Source of the DNA: Ruminiclostridium sp.
GTDB lineage: Bacteria; Bacillota; Clostridia; Oscillospirales; Ruminococcaceae
Length of the DNA stretch: 53,750 bases
Direction: 5' to 3'
NCBI GenBank assembly: GCA_017941355.1
Contig: JAGAWN010000016.1
Span: 1 to 53,750, forward strand
Shown here: positions 1 through 7,633 of the stretch, piece by piece
Layout: the number at the start of each line of letters is the position of its first letter
Position numbering within the stretch: position 1 is the stretch's first letter
Made by a program: the position numbers and the translations under genes
The notes under the pieces: model-generated
The model's database searches: none
The model's input: the letters and a program-made list of their open reading frames with translations, nothing else
Told to the model about the DNA's origin: nothing

Positions 1-1143
1 ATGGGCAATATGGGAAGCGGGCATCTCGGCTATTATCTGAACGGAGAATGTCCGAGAGTTGAGATCACGGCTTTTGCGGATACCGCCCCCGAAAAGCTGA
101 AAAGAGCAAGCGAAAGGCTCCCCTCCGCGGCAGCTTATGACAGTGCGGAAGGGCTGATAAACAGCGGGAAAGCAGACGCTGTGCTGATAGCAGTCCCCCA
201 CTACGACCACCCCGCGATCGCAGTAAAGGCTTTTGAACACGGTCTGCACGTTCTGACCGAGAAGCCTGCGGGAGTTTACACCCGACAGGTGCGGGAAATG
301 AACGACGCTGCAAAGCGTTCGGGAGTAAAATTCGGCATTATGTTCAATCAGCGCACGAATCCGATCTATGCACGGGCAAGGGAGATAGTGAAAAGCGGAG
401 AACTCGGTGAGCTGAAAAGGCTTGTGTGGATAGTCACGAACTGGTACAGAACGCAGGCTTACTACGATTCAGGAACATGGCGCGCCACATGGAACGGCGA
501 GGGCGGCGGAGTGCTGCTCAATCAGGCTCCCCACAACCTCGATCTGTGGCAGTGGATATTCGGTATGCCGAAAAGAGTGCGGGCATTCTGCACTGTGGGC
601 AAATACCACGATATCGGCGTTGAGGACGATGTGACCATTTACGGCGAGTACGAAAACGGCGCGACAGCCACATTCATCACCACAACAGGCGAGGCTCCCG
701 GCACAAACAGGCTTGAGATCTCCGGCACAAAGGGCAAGCTTGTTTTGGAGGACGGGAAGCTGAAACATTGGCGACTGAAAGAGGACGAGCGCGTTACCTG
801 CGCGGAATGTAAGAACGGCTTCGTTCACCCGGAATGTGAATACAGCGAGTTCACAGCCCCCGAACTCGACGGTCATCCGGTGATACTCAACAATTTCGCG
901 GATCATATACTTGACGGTTCACCTCTGCTTGCTCCCGGTGAGGAGGGGCTGAATTCGCTCTCGATATCGAATGCCGCGTATCTGTCTTCGTGGACAGACG
1001 GCTGGGCGGAGATTCCTGTGGCGGAGGACGATTTTGAAAAGCAGCTCGCATGGCTGTGCCACAATGAAAAGCTTACAAAGAAACCGCCGCTTGTAAGTGA
1101 GCCGGCTGAAAAACTTGCGGAGCGCTGGAGGGTACACTGGTGA
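1..1143 (+). CDS. Gfo/Idh/MocA family NAD(P)-dependent oxidoreductase, 5' end cut by the window
   Basis: Cytoplasmic sugar or cyclitol dehydrogenase of the Gfo/Idh/MocA family. The visible 380 residues begin inside the Rossmann glycine loop (GNMGSGH at residues 2-8). The family normally has about 8-12 residues (first beta strand) before this, so the true start lies upstream and the ATG at position 1 is an internal Met. The EKP motif that binds the nicotinamide is at residues 87-89. The substrate-side region with GGGVLLNQAPHN follows near residue 170. The C-terminal half is the alpha/beta dimerisation fold. The stop overlaps the GTG start of the next gene, so the two are translationally coupled. 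The substrate cannot be told from sequence. Confidence 0.9.
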   Translation: MGNMGSGHLGYYLNGECPRVEITAFADTAPEKLKRASERLPSAAAYDSAEGLINSGKADAVLIAVPHYDHPAIAVKAFEHGLHVLTEKPAGVYTRQVREMNDAAKRSGVKFGIMFNQRTNPIYARAREIVKSGELGELKRLVWIVTNWYRTQAYYDSGTWRATWNGEGGGVLLNQAPHNLDLWQWIFGMPKRVRAFCTVGKYHDIGVEDDVTIYGEYENGATATFITTTGEAPGTNRLEISGTKGKLVLEDGKLKHWRLKEDERVTCAECKNGFVHPECEYSEFTAPELDGHPVILNNFADHILDGSPLLAPGEEGLNSLSISNAAYLSSWTDGWAEIPVAEDDFEKQLAWLCHNEKLTKKPPLVSEPAEKLAERWRVHW

Positions 1144-1976
1144 ACGGATTTGCTCTTATGGCAGGAGTCACACTCTGCTACACGATAACTTCGCTGAGCG
1201 ACAAATACGCCGCCGCAAAAGCGAAGCTTTCCCCTGACAATTTCACTTTCCTCATGTGCGCCTCGATGTCGGTGTTTCTTGCGCTGACGCTGCCGTTTCA
1301 GACGATAGAGTTCTCGCTCACATGGCAGGCTTTTGCCGGGATCGTGCTTGTCGCGGTGTGCAAGCTGCTGGAATTCCGAATGAGCATACTCGTCCTCAAG
1401 GAGATGTCTGCGTTTGAGCTTAAAGCATGGCTTGGCGTGACGATGTTCCTGTCGTACTTTGCAGATGTGTTCATGGGGGCAGTTCTCAGCCTGCCTAAAC
1501 TCGCCTTCATCTGCGCGGCGGCGGCGGGACTTGTGCTTATTGTCCGCTCGGACAAGGCGGAGAAGATTAACTACAGACGTATAATACTGCCGCTTGCGCT
1601 GTATCTTTGCGCGAGATTCGGCTACGGCTTTGTGATACGCACATTTTCCGGCTATGCTTCGTCCATAATGCTGCTTCTGCCGGGACTGGTACTCGTAGCA
1701 TCAGCCGTACTTCCGAAAGTGCGCTTCGGGGAGTTCCGGGAAAAGCCCAAAGGCACGGCTCTGGTAACTCTCGCGCGTATCCCCAATGCAGCCGGAATGA
1801 TAATGGAAAACGCGGTGATAGCGATAAGCCTTGCGAACTACTCGCTGATACAGCCGATGATACTTGTTACGCTGTTCGTCATCGGTCTTATACGGCGCGA
1901 AGCCTGCTCGAAGAAAAACATTCTCGGAGGTGTGCTTGCGATAGCAGGTGTTCTGGGATTCCAGCTCTGCGGGTGA
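1140..1976 (+). CDS. DMT/EamA-like integral membrane permease
   Basis: A 278-residue membrane protein with about nine to ten hydrophobic segments covering nearly its whole length and short charged loops (for example RSDKAEKINYRR in mid-protein). Length and layout fit the drug/metabolite transporter superfamily. The GTG start shares bases with the TGA of the upstream oxidoreductase (GTGA overlap), which supports co-translation. Together they suggest uptake and oxidation of one small polar compound, but that is inference. A strong terminator hairpin follows at 2041-2081. No substrate can be assigned. Confidence 0.7.
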   Translation: MNGFALMAGVTLCYTITSLSDKYAAAKAKLSPDNFTFLMCASMSVFLALTLPFQTIEFSLTWQAFAGIVLVAVCKLLEFRMSILVLKEMSAFELKAWLGVTMFLSYFADVFMGAVLSLPKLAFICAAAAGLVLIVRSDKAEKINYRRIILPLALYLCARFGYGFVIRTFSGYASSIMLLLPGLVLVASAVLPKVRFGEFREKPKGTALVTLARIPNAAGMIMENAVIAISLANYSLIQPMILVTLFVIGLIRREACSKKNILGGVLAIAGVLGFQLCG

Positions 1977-2040
1977 AAAGGTCGTTTGATGTTTGGAATG
2001 GATTAAGGCTATACCGACAACAGGCACATTTATCCTGCAC

Positions 2041-2081
2041 AGAAATCCCCTGACTTTGCTCCGGCAAGTCAGGGGATTTCT
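2041..2081 (+). terminator. Intrinsic terminator-type hairpin after the permease gene
   Basis: A perfect 15-bp stem, 2041-2055 pairing with 2067-2081, with an 11-base loop. It lies 65 bases after the permease stop. The stem ends in AAAT/ATTT rather than a long U tract, so termination efficiency is uncertain, but it separates this operon from the promoter at 2165. Confidence 0.75.
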
Positions 2082-2164
2082 GTCTTGCCGATCCGTCCAC
2101 ATTGAAACAAGTATAACAATTATCCCGAAAAATTGTAAAAATCTATTTTATTTCATAAGTCATA

Positions 2165-2193
2165 TTGATTTTCCCGTTTATGTATGCTACAAT
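2165..2193 (+). promoter_or_regulatory. Sigma-A promoter for the alcohol dehydrogenase operon
   Basis: -35 TTGATT at 2165-2170, a 17-bp spacer, and -10 TACAAT at 2188-2193 preceded by the extended -10 TGC. It sits about 50 bases ahead of the dehydrogenase start. Confidence 0.8.
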
Positions 2194-2243
2194 TAGGAAT
2201 AACATTTTCAACCGGAAGCAGTATATAACGGAGGAAATCAATA

Positions 2244-3425
2244 ATGGAAAATTTCAATTTCTACAGTCCCACTGAATTCGTCTTTGGCAAAGGGAGAGCG
2301 GCTGAAACGGGAAGTTTCGTGAAAAAATACGGCGGCACAAAGGTACTGATCCACTACGGCGGCGGCTCTGCCGTAAAGTCGGGTCTTATCGGAGCCGTGA
2401 AGAAGTCGCTCGATGAAGCGGGAATTGCGTACTGCGAACTCGGCGGCGTACAGCCCAATCCCCGCGACACTCTCGTTTACAAAGGCATTGACCTGTGCAG
2501 GAGCGAGGGCGTTGACTTCATTCTTGCAGTCGGCGGCGGTTCGGTCATAGACTCGTCAAAGGCAATAGCGGCAGGCGTGTGCTATGACGGAGATTTCTGG
2601 GATTTCTTCACCGGGATCGCCGAGGTGAAAAACGCCCTCCCGCTTGCGGTGGTGCTTACTATAGCCGCGGCAGGCAGCGAGGGTTCAAGAAGCTGCGTCA
2701 TAACCAAAGAGGACGGTATGCTCAAACGCGGCATCGGGTATGAGATCCTGCGTTCAAAGTTCTCGATCATGGATCCCGCGCTCACACAGACCCTGCCCGC
2801 GTATCAGACAGCCTGCGGCTGCACCGACATAATGGCTCACGTTTTCGAGCGGTATTTCACGAATACAAAGGAAGTCGAGATAACAGACCGTCTCTGCGAA
2901 GCGGTGCTTCTCACAATGGTCAAAGAGGCTCCCCGCGTTATTGCAGACCCGGATAACTACGATGCCCGCGCAAACATCATGTGGGCTGGAATGGTAGCTC
3001 ACAACAACATCGTCGGCGTAGGCAGACAGCAGGACTGGAACAGCCACGGGCTTGAACACGAGCTTTCGGGACTGTACGATGTGGCGCACGGCGCGGGACT
3101 TGCGGTGATAATGCCGTCATGGATGCAGTATGTGTATAAGCACAACGTCCTGCGGTTCTGTCAGATGGCAACGCGGGTGTTCGGCTGTCAGATGAATTTT
3201 GAAAACCCCGAAGCTACCGCAGTCGAGGGTATTCAGCGTTTCCGCTCATTCCTGCACGGTATCGGTATGCCGATCAATTTTGCGGAACTCGGCGCAAAGG
3301 AAGAGGATATCCCGGCACTTGTGGAAAAACTCGGCATAGGGGACGGAAAACTCGGCGGATTTATGGAACTCGACAAAAACGATGTGACGGAGATCTACAG
3401 GATCGCGGCTCACGCTTCTCTTTAA
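2244..3425 (+). CDS. Iron-containing alcohol dehydrogenase (butanol dehydrogenase type)
   Basis: NAD(P)H-dependent, metal-dependent alcohol/aldehyde oxidoreductase of the type III family, similar in build to clostridial butanol dehydrogenases. It has 393 residues, the usual length. The cofactor loop GGGSVIDSSK is at residues 97-106. The metal ligands are seen as DIMAHVFERY (Asp and His) and in the HGLEHELSGLYDVAHGAG stretch (two further His). The ATG is preceded by GAGGAAA at good spacing and by its own promoter at 2165-2193. It is followed after 7 bases by the epimerase-like gene, so it is the first gene of a three-gene operon. The physiological substrate is unknown; reduction of a fermentation aldehyde or a sugar-derived aldehyde both fit. 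Confidence 0.9.
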   Translation: MENFNFYSPTEFVFGKGRAAETGSFVKKYGGTKVLIHYGGGSAVKSGLIGAVKKSLDEAGIAYCELGGVQPNPRDTLVYKGIDLCRSEGVDFILAVGGGSVIDSSKAIAAGVCYDGDFWDFFTGIAEVKNALPLAVVLTIAAAGSEGSRSCVITKEDGMLKRGIGYEILRSKFSIMDPALTQTLPAYQTACGCTDIMAHVFERYFTNTKEVEITDRLCEAVLLTMVKEAPRVIADPDNYDARANIMWAGMVAHNNIVGVGRQQDWNSHGLEHELSGLYDVAHGAGLAVIMPSWMQYVYKHNVLRFCQMATRVFGCQMNFENPEATAVEGIQRFRSFLHGIGMPINFAELGAKEEDIPALVEKLGIGDGKLGGFMELDKNDVTEIYRIAAHASL

Positions 3426-3432
3426 GGAGGAT

Positions 3433-4455
3433 ATGATGAGAATACTTTTTATCGGCGGGACAGGCACTATCAGCATGGCGATAACCCGTCAGCTTGCGGA
3501 GCGCGGCGACGAACTGTACCTGCTCAACCGCGGGAACAGGAACCATGACCTGCCGGAGAATGTGAAGATAATACAGTGCGACATAAACGACGAGAAAGCC
3601 GTTTCCGAAAAGACCGCGGGAATGGGATTCGACTGTGTGGGGGAGTTCATCGGATTCGTTCCCGCGCAGCTTGAACGGGACTTCCGGCTGTTCGCGGGAA
3701 AGACAAAGCAGTTTATCTATATAAGCTCCGCGTCGGCATACAGAAAGCCCATGCAGGGATATGTGATAACCGAGGAAACTCCGCTTGAAAACCCGTACTG
3801 GGAGTATTCCCGCAATAAGAAAGCCTGCGAGGAATACCTTATGGAGCGGTACGAAAAGGACGGCTTCCCGGTAACGATAGTCCGTCCGAGCCACACCTAC
3901 GACGAGCGCAGCGTACCGCTGGGAGTTCACGGAAACGGCGGGAGCTGGCAGATCGTAAAGCGTATCAGAGAGGGCAGACCTGTGCTGATCCACGGTGACG
4001 GCACATCGCTCTGGACGATAACCCACAATTCCGACTTTGCGAAAGCGTACATCGGGCTTATCGGCAATCCCGCCGCGATAGGGGAGAAATTCCACATCAC
4101 AACGGACGAGAGCGTAAGCTGGAACGAGATATACGGCTATATCGCACAGGCGCTGGGCGTGCAGTTAAAGCCGTACTATGTGTCGTCGGAAACGCTTGCC
4201 GCGCTCGGAAAGAAGTACGACTTCACCGGCAGTCTTATCGGTGACAAGGCTTGCTCGGTTGTGTTCGACAACTCGAAGGTGAAGAAGCTCGTCCCGGGGT
4301 TCAGAGCGGAAGTATCGGCAAGAGAGGGCATACGCCGCACAGTGGAGTATGTGCTTGCACACCCGGAGTGTCAGCATGACGATGAAGAATTTGACAAATG
4401 GTGCGATGATGTTATCGCGGCGGCAGAGAGTATGAAGGAGAATTTCAATGGTTGA
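3433..4455 (+). CDS. NAD-dependent epimerase/dehydratase (extended SDR)
   Basis: Cytoplasmic extended short-chain dehydrogenase. The Rossmann loop GGTGTIS is near residues 8-14. The catalytic block reads ISSASAY, then YSRNK (YxxxK) about 30 residues later, as in nucleotide-sugar epimerases. Two in-frame ATGs lie at 3433 and 3436. The AAGGAGG at 3424-3430 is only 2 bases from the first and 5 from the second, so the second Met may be the real start. Its last 8 bases overlap the next SDR gene. The substrate is unknown; the company of a dehydrogenase and a second SDR suggests a small carbohydrate pathway. Confidence 0.85.
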   Translation: MMRILFIGGTGTISMAITRQLAERGDELYLLNRGNRNHDLPENVKIIQCDINDEKAVSEKTAGMGFDCVGEFIGFVPAQLERDFRLFAGKTKQFIYISSASAYRKPMQGYVITEETPLENPYWEYSRNKKACEEYLMERYEKDGFPVTIVRPSHTYDERSVPLGVHGNGGSWQIVKRIREGRPVLIHGDGTSLWTITHNSDFAKAYIGLIGNPAAIGEKFHITTDESVSWNEIYGYIAQALGVQLKPYYVSSETLAALGKKYDFTGSLIGDKACSVVFDNSKVKKLVPGFRAEVSAREGIRRTVEYVLAHPECQHDDEEFDKWCDDVIAAAESMKENFNG

Positions 4456-5206
4456 CGTAAAGGGAAAATGGGCGCTGATAACAGGCGCGGCAAGAGGTAT
4501 AGGCTATGGTGCGGCGAAGTTCATGGCGGAGCGCGGCTGCAACCTGATACTGCACGGAAGAACCGCTGAACACTGCGCAAAAGTGCTTGAAGAAGCCAAG
4601 GCACTCGGAGTCGAAGCGTATGCGGTCGGCGCGGAGTTCTCCGATCTTTCGCAGGTGGAGAAGATGCTCGGAGACATAGACGCACTCGGAAAGCCGGTGG
4701 ATATCATACTTAACAACGCGGGCATACAGGTGGCATACCGGACGGAGTATCTTAAAACCCCGGCGGAGGATTACGAAAAAAGCTTTCTGATAAACACGAT
4801 AGCGCCGATGATGATAGTTTATCATTTTCTGCCGAAAATGCAGGAGCGCGGTTTCGGGCGGATAGTCAACACAACGAGCGGTATTCGCCTTGAGCCGGAG
4901 CAGGCAGGCTATTCCGCAAGCAAGGCGGCGCTCGACAAGGTGACAATGGATCTCGCTTCAAAGTACGACGGAACGGACGTGATGATAAACATAACCGATC
5001 CCGGCTGGTGCAGAACGGATCTCGGCGGTCAGCACGCGCCGAACGCTCCCGAAAGCTCGCTGCCCGGAGTGGCAGTCGGCGCGTTCGTTGACGACAAAAA
5101 GTCCGGCAGGAATTTTGCTGCCGGAAACTTCTACGGCATGACCCTCGAACAGGCTGTGCAGCACGCAGAAAAGAATATCCCGAAATATACGGGTTCTATA
5201 GGATAA
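4448..5206 (+). CDS. Classical short-chain dehydrogenase/reductase
   Basis: A 252-residue classical SDR. TGAARGIG (cofactor loop) is near residues 13-20, NNAG near 91-94, the catalytic Ser is in NTTSG and the YSASK motif follows, so all catalytic residues are present. The ATG lies 8 bases inside the end of the upstream epimerase gene, so translation is probably coupled. Last gene of the operon that begins at 2244; a GC-rich hairpin follows at 5213-5233. Function is likely NAD(P)-linked oxidation or reduction of a small alcohol or keto-sugar. Confidence 0.9.
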   Translation: MVDVKGKWALITGAARGIGYGAAKFMAERGCNLILHGRTAEHCAKVLEEAKALGVEAYAVGAEFSDLSQVEKMLGDIDALGKPVDIILNNAGIQVAYRTEYLKTPAEDYEKSFLINTIAPMMIVYHFLPKMQERGFGRIVNTTSGIRLEPEQAGYSASKAALDKVTMDLASKYDGTDVMINITDPGWCRTDLGGQHAPNAPESSLPGVAVGAFVDDKKSGRNFAAGNFYGMTLEQAVQHAEKNIPKYTGSIG

Positions 5207-5212
5207 AAAGAT

Positions 5213-5233
5213 AAGGGGGCGAGCAGCCCCCTT
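5213..5233 (+). terminator. Terminator-type hairpin after the SDR gene
   Basis: AAGGGGGC (5213-5220) pairs with GCCCCCTT (5226-5233) around the loop GAGCA. It is a near reverse complement of the hairpin at 5364-5385, so the convergent operons end in matching hairpins. Confidence 0.6.
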
Positions 5234-5236
5234 TCA

Positions 5237-5385
5237 GTCTGTCGAAAAATTTCCTTTTTCGACAGACGTCCTACGCGGACAGCGGCAGGGCGGACCCTGC
5301 ACCCATGCCGTTTCACGGAGATTCGGGCATCTGTGGAAAGATATGAGACTTTATTGACAAACAGAAGGGGGCTGCTCGCCCCCTT
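5237..5385 (-). repeat. Structured intergenic repeat, family 2, copy A, with terminator hairpin
   Basis: Reading on the minus strand after the acetyltransferase stop there is a terminator hairpin (5364-5385), then the block TTTGTCAATAAAG, a small stem TCTGTG/CACGGA written on the plus strand as CACGGA (5314-5319) and TCTGTG (5330-5335), the word ACGGCATGGGT, and a hairpin GCAGGG/CCCTGC (5285-5290 with 5295-5300). A further 13-bp stem, 5237-5249 with 5255-5267, adjoins. Related copies lie at 11101-11155, 38701-38791 and 46933-46987. Function unknown. Confidence 0.75.
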
Positions 5386-5972
5386 TATCTTATCCTTTGG
5401 ACGTTATCATAAATACTCTTTATCACTTTGGCAGGGCTTCCCACGGCGATCATGTTTTCGGGAATGTCCTTTGTAACCACCGAGCCTGCACCGATAACGG
5501 CATTGTCGCCTATCGTGACTCCCGGAAGCACGACACTTCCGGAGCCAATCCACACGTTTCTGCCTATGCGTATCGGCTTCGGGTGCAGGTCAGCCCGCTC
5601 CTCCGGCAGCATACCGTGGTTAAGCGTCGCAAGCACGGTGTTATGACCGATAAGCGAGCCTGCACCGATGTAGATGCCGCCCTGATCCTGAAACTTGCAG
5701 CCCGCGTTGATGAACACCGCGCCCTCGATGTGGATATTCTTTCCGCAGTCGGTGTAAAACGGCGGGAACAGCCCGAAATGCTCATCAAGCTGCTGACCGG
5801 TGAGTTTTTCCATAAGAGCGCGCAGTTCATCGGGCGTATGATACGAACCGTTTATCTCGGCTGTTATCCTCAGCGCTTCCTGGCTTAACTCGTGCATTTT
5901 CAGATGAACGGGAGAACCGCCCTTTACCGCTTCCCCGCTGTTCATTATTCCGATAAATTCCTCTGTTGTCAC
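5385..5972 (-). CDS. Hexapeptide-repeat sugar O-acetyltransferase (maltose acetyltransferase type)
   Basis: Acetyl-CoA-dependent O-acetyltransferase of the left-handed beta-helix family. An N-terminal helical maltose-acetyltransferase region (PDELRALMEKL) is followed by hexapeptide repeats (IGAGSLIGHN, IGRNVWIGSGSVVLPGVTIGDNAVIGAG) and the closing SPAKV. The catalytic His fits the LNHG stretch. The reading frame is open further upstream, but the GTG at 5972 is the best start: GGAGAG lies 6 bases ahead and upstream residues do not resemble the family. That gives 195 residues, the usual length. Third gene of the hydrolase operon, 14 bases after the cyclophilin-like gene. The acceptor is unknown. 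Confidence 0.85.
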   Translation of the reverse strand: MTTEEFIGIMNSGEAVKGGSPVHLKMHELSQEALRITAEINGSYHTPDELRALMEKLTGQQLDEHFGLFPPFYTDCGKNIHIEGAVFINAGCKFQDQGGIYIGAGSLIGHNTVLATLNHGMLPEERADLHPKPIRIGRNVWIGSGSVVLPGVTIGDNAVIGAGSVVTKDIPENMIAVGSPAKVIKSIYDNVQRIR

Positions 5973-5986
5973 CTTGATCTCTCCAT

Positions 5987-6484
5987 TTAAATCACAGATA
6001 TCGTAATTGTCACATCGCCGTTTCCGAGAAGCTCCGAAAGCTCGCCTGCAGTCTTGCCCGTGATATGACCGAGCCTTGTATAAGCCCACGAATTTGAGCC
6101 GTAGAATATCACGATATTGCTGCCGGAATAGAGAACTATGTCGCCTGCGGAAGCAGTGGTCTGCACATCATTCCGGGCAATGCTTTTTCCGAGAGAGCCT
6201 ACCTGCTCAAATCCGCCGTACATCGACATCTGTATCACTATCGGCTCTTCCGCGGCAAGCTTCCGGAGAGCATTCACCGACTCATTGTCTTCCCATTCAA
6301 CAGATACAGGAGTTCCGTTGATCGCAAGTCCGAGCATTGTTTCTTTTGTCTCCTCTGCGTTATCCGCAGCCGTTTGCGTTTCAGCCGCCGTGACCGTCTC
6401 CTGCGCTGCCGCTGTGTCTGCTTCTGCCCTGCAGGACGCGAGAGACATTATTATCATTGCAACCGAGAGCAATTCCCTGAACAT
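5987..6484 (-). CDS. Cyclophilin-like fold lipoprotein
   Basis: Exported lipoprotein: hydrophobic signal ending in the lipobox LASC at about residues 15-18, then a Thr/Ala/Glu-rich linker, then a roughly 115-residue cyclophilin-like beta barrel (NGTPVSVEWEDNESVNAL, YGGFEQVGSLGKSI, GDIVLYSGSNIVIFYG, YTRLGHI). This small family often sits beside flavodoxin or alpha/beta hydrolase genes and has no proven isomerase activity. The ATG at 6484 has GAGGTGAG 7 bases upstream. A GTG at 6496 overlaps the hydrolase stop but lies within that ribosome site, so I prefer 6484. Role unknown. Confidence 0.8.
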   Translation of the reverse strand: MFRELLSVAMIIMSLASCRAEADTAAAQETVTAAETQTAADNAEETKETMLGLAINGTPVSVEWEDNESVNALRKLAAEEPIVIQMSMYGGFEQVGSLGKSIARNDVQTTASAGDIVLYSGSNIVIFYGSNSWAYTRLGHITGKTAGELSELLGNGDVTITISVI

Positions 6485-6492
6485 AGACGTAC

Positions 6493-7491
6493 TCACCTCA
6501 GATATTCCGTGTAGAATTCCGCAAGCTTATCAAACGGAATGACTTTCTTCTCACCGCCGTCATACAGGTCTGTATGCACCGCGCCTCCGATAACGAGAAA
6601 CTCCTTGTTGTCGGTGTACTTACTGCCCTTTATCATATTCTCATAGGCATCTTTTCCGAAGTAGAAAGAGTGCGCCTTGTCGCCGTGCATCACCATTACT
6701 GCGGAACGTATCTCATTGGAGTATTGCAGGATAGGCATATTGATGAATGACATACAGCCGGTCTTGTTCCAGCCGCCGTTGGAGTTCAGCGAGCGTTTGT
6801 GATAGCCGCGGGGAGTTTTGTAATAATCGTAGTAATCCTTTACGAAGAACGGCGCGTCCTCCGGCAGAGGATCGACTACACCGCCGCCAAGTTCATACTC
6901 GCCGGACTTATAATCCCTGATCCGCTGAGCATTAAGAGCCTGCTTCGCGGCATACCGCTTTTCCTCGCTGTCATCGGCATCAAAATACCCTTTTGCGTTC
7001 ACGCGGGTCATATCGTACATGGTAGATGCAACCGTCGCCTTAATACGGGTATCCAGTGCGGCAGCGTTTATCGCCATTCCGCCCCAGCCGCATATACCGA
7101 GAATACCGATCTTTTCCGGGTCAACGTTTTCCTGAACGGAAAGGAAGTCAACGGCAGCCATAAAATCCTCGGTGTTGATGTCGGGAGAAGCCATGTATCT
7201 CGGCTGACCTCCGCTCTCGCCGGTGAATGACGGGTCAAAAGCAACGGTAAGGAATCCGCGCTCCGCAAGCGTCTGTGCATACAGACCGCTGCACTGCTCC
7301 TTGACCGCGCCGAACGGTCCGCACACTGCGACAGCGGATAGTTTTCCTGCTGCGTTTTTGGGAGTGTACATATCGGCGGCGAGAGTTATGCCGTAGCGGT
7401 TATGGAAGGTGACCTTCTTATGGTCTGTCTTGTCTGATCTCGGGAAAGTCTTATCCCATTCCTGCACTAATGTGAGCATTTCGTCTTTCAT
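6493..7491 (-). CDS. Alpha/beta hydrolase with a Cys nucleophile elbow
   Basis: Cytoplasmic alpha/beta hydrolase of the dienelactone hydrolase/YcjY-like group, 332 residues. The nucleophile elbow reads GICGWGG, giving Gly-x-Cys-x-Gly as in dienelactone hydrolases rather than the common Ser form. The active-site His fits GGAVHTDLYD near the C-terminus. The start is ATG 7491 with GGAGGA 7 bases upstream; the open frame upstream to 7521 covers that ribosome site. First gene of a three-gene operon driven by the promoter at 7523-7551, divergent from a LysR regulator that probably controls it. Substrate unknown. Confidence 0.85.
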   Translation of the reverse strand: MKDEMLTLVQEWDKTFPRSDKTDHKKVTFHNRYGITLAADMYTPKNAAGKLSAVAVCGPFGAVKEQCSGLYAQTLAERGFLTVAFDPSFTGESGGQPRYMASPDINTEDFMAAVDFLSVQENVDPEKIGILGICGWGGMAINAAALDTRIKATVASTMYDMTRVNAKGYFDADDSEEKRYAAKQALNAQRIRDYKSGEYELGGGVVDPLPEDAPFFVKDYYDYYKTPRGYHKRSLNSNGGWNKTGCMSFINMPILQYSNEIRSAVMVMHGDKAHSFYFGKDAYENMIKGSKYTDNKEFLVIGGAVHTDLYDGGEKKVIPFDKLAEFYTEYLR

Positions 7492-7522
7492 TTCATATTC
7501 CTCCGTATTATTTGATGTCATC

Positions 7523-7551
7523 AGTATAACACATTTTGCCGGAAATGTAAA
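7523..7551 (-). promoter_or_regulatory. Promoter of the hydrolase operon
   Basis: On the minus strand: -35 TTTACA (7546-7551), 17-bp spacer, -10 TATACT (7523-7528) with extended TGT. It is back to back with the lysR promoter; only 27 bp separate the two -35 elements. Confidence 0.75.
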
Positions 7552-7578
7552 ATATCTATTTTGAATTGACTGTCATTC

Positions 7579-7607
7579 TTGACAGGAATAGCAAAATGAT
7601 TTATAAT
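7579..7607 (+). promoter_or_regulatory. Consensus promoter of the LysR-type regulator with an overlapping palindrome
   Basis: TTGACA (7579-7584), 17-bp spacer, TATAAT (7602-7607): a full consensus sigma-A promoter. The -35 is part of the palindrome TGTCA-TTCT-TGACA (7571-7584), which has the T-N11-A outline of a LysR box. This would suit autorepression and control of the divergent operon. Confidence 0.8.
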
Positions 7608-7633
7608 ATATGCAGAAAACGCGGAGGTGTACT

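Noticed and set aside
1607-2100. Several overlapping frames at the end of the permease gene and over its terminator
   Set aside because: They cross the terminator hairpin or lie out of frame with the membrane protein and have no start signals.
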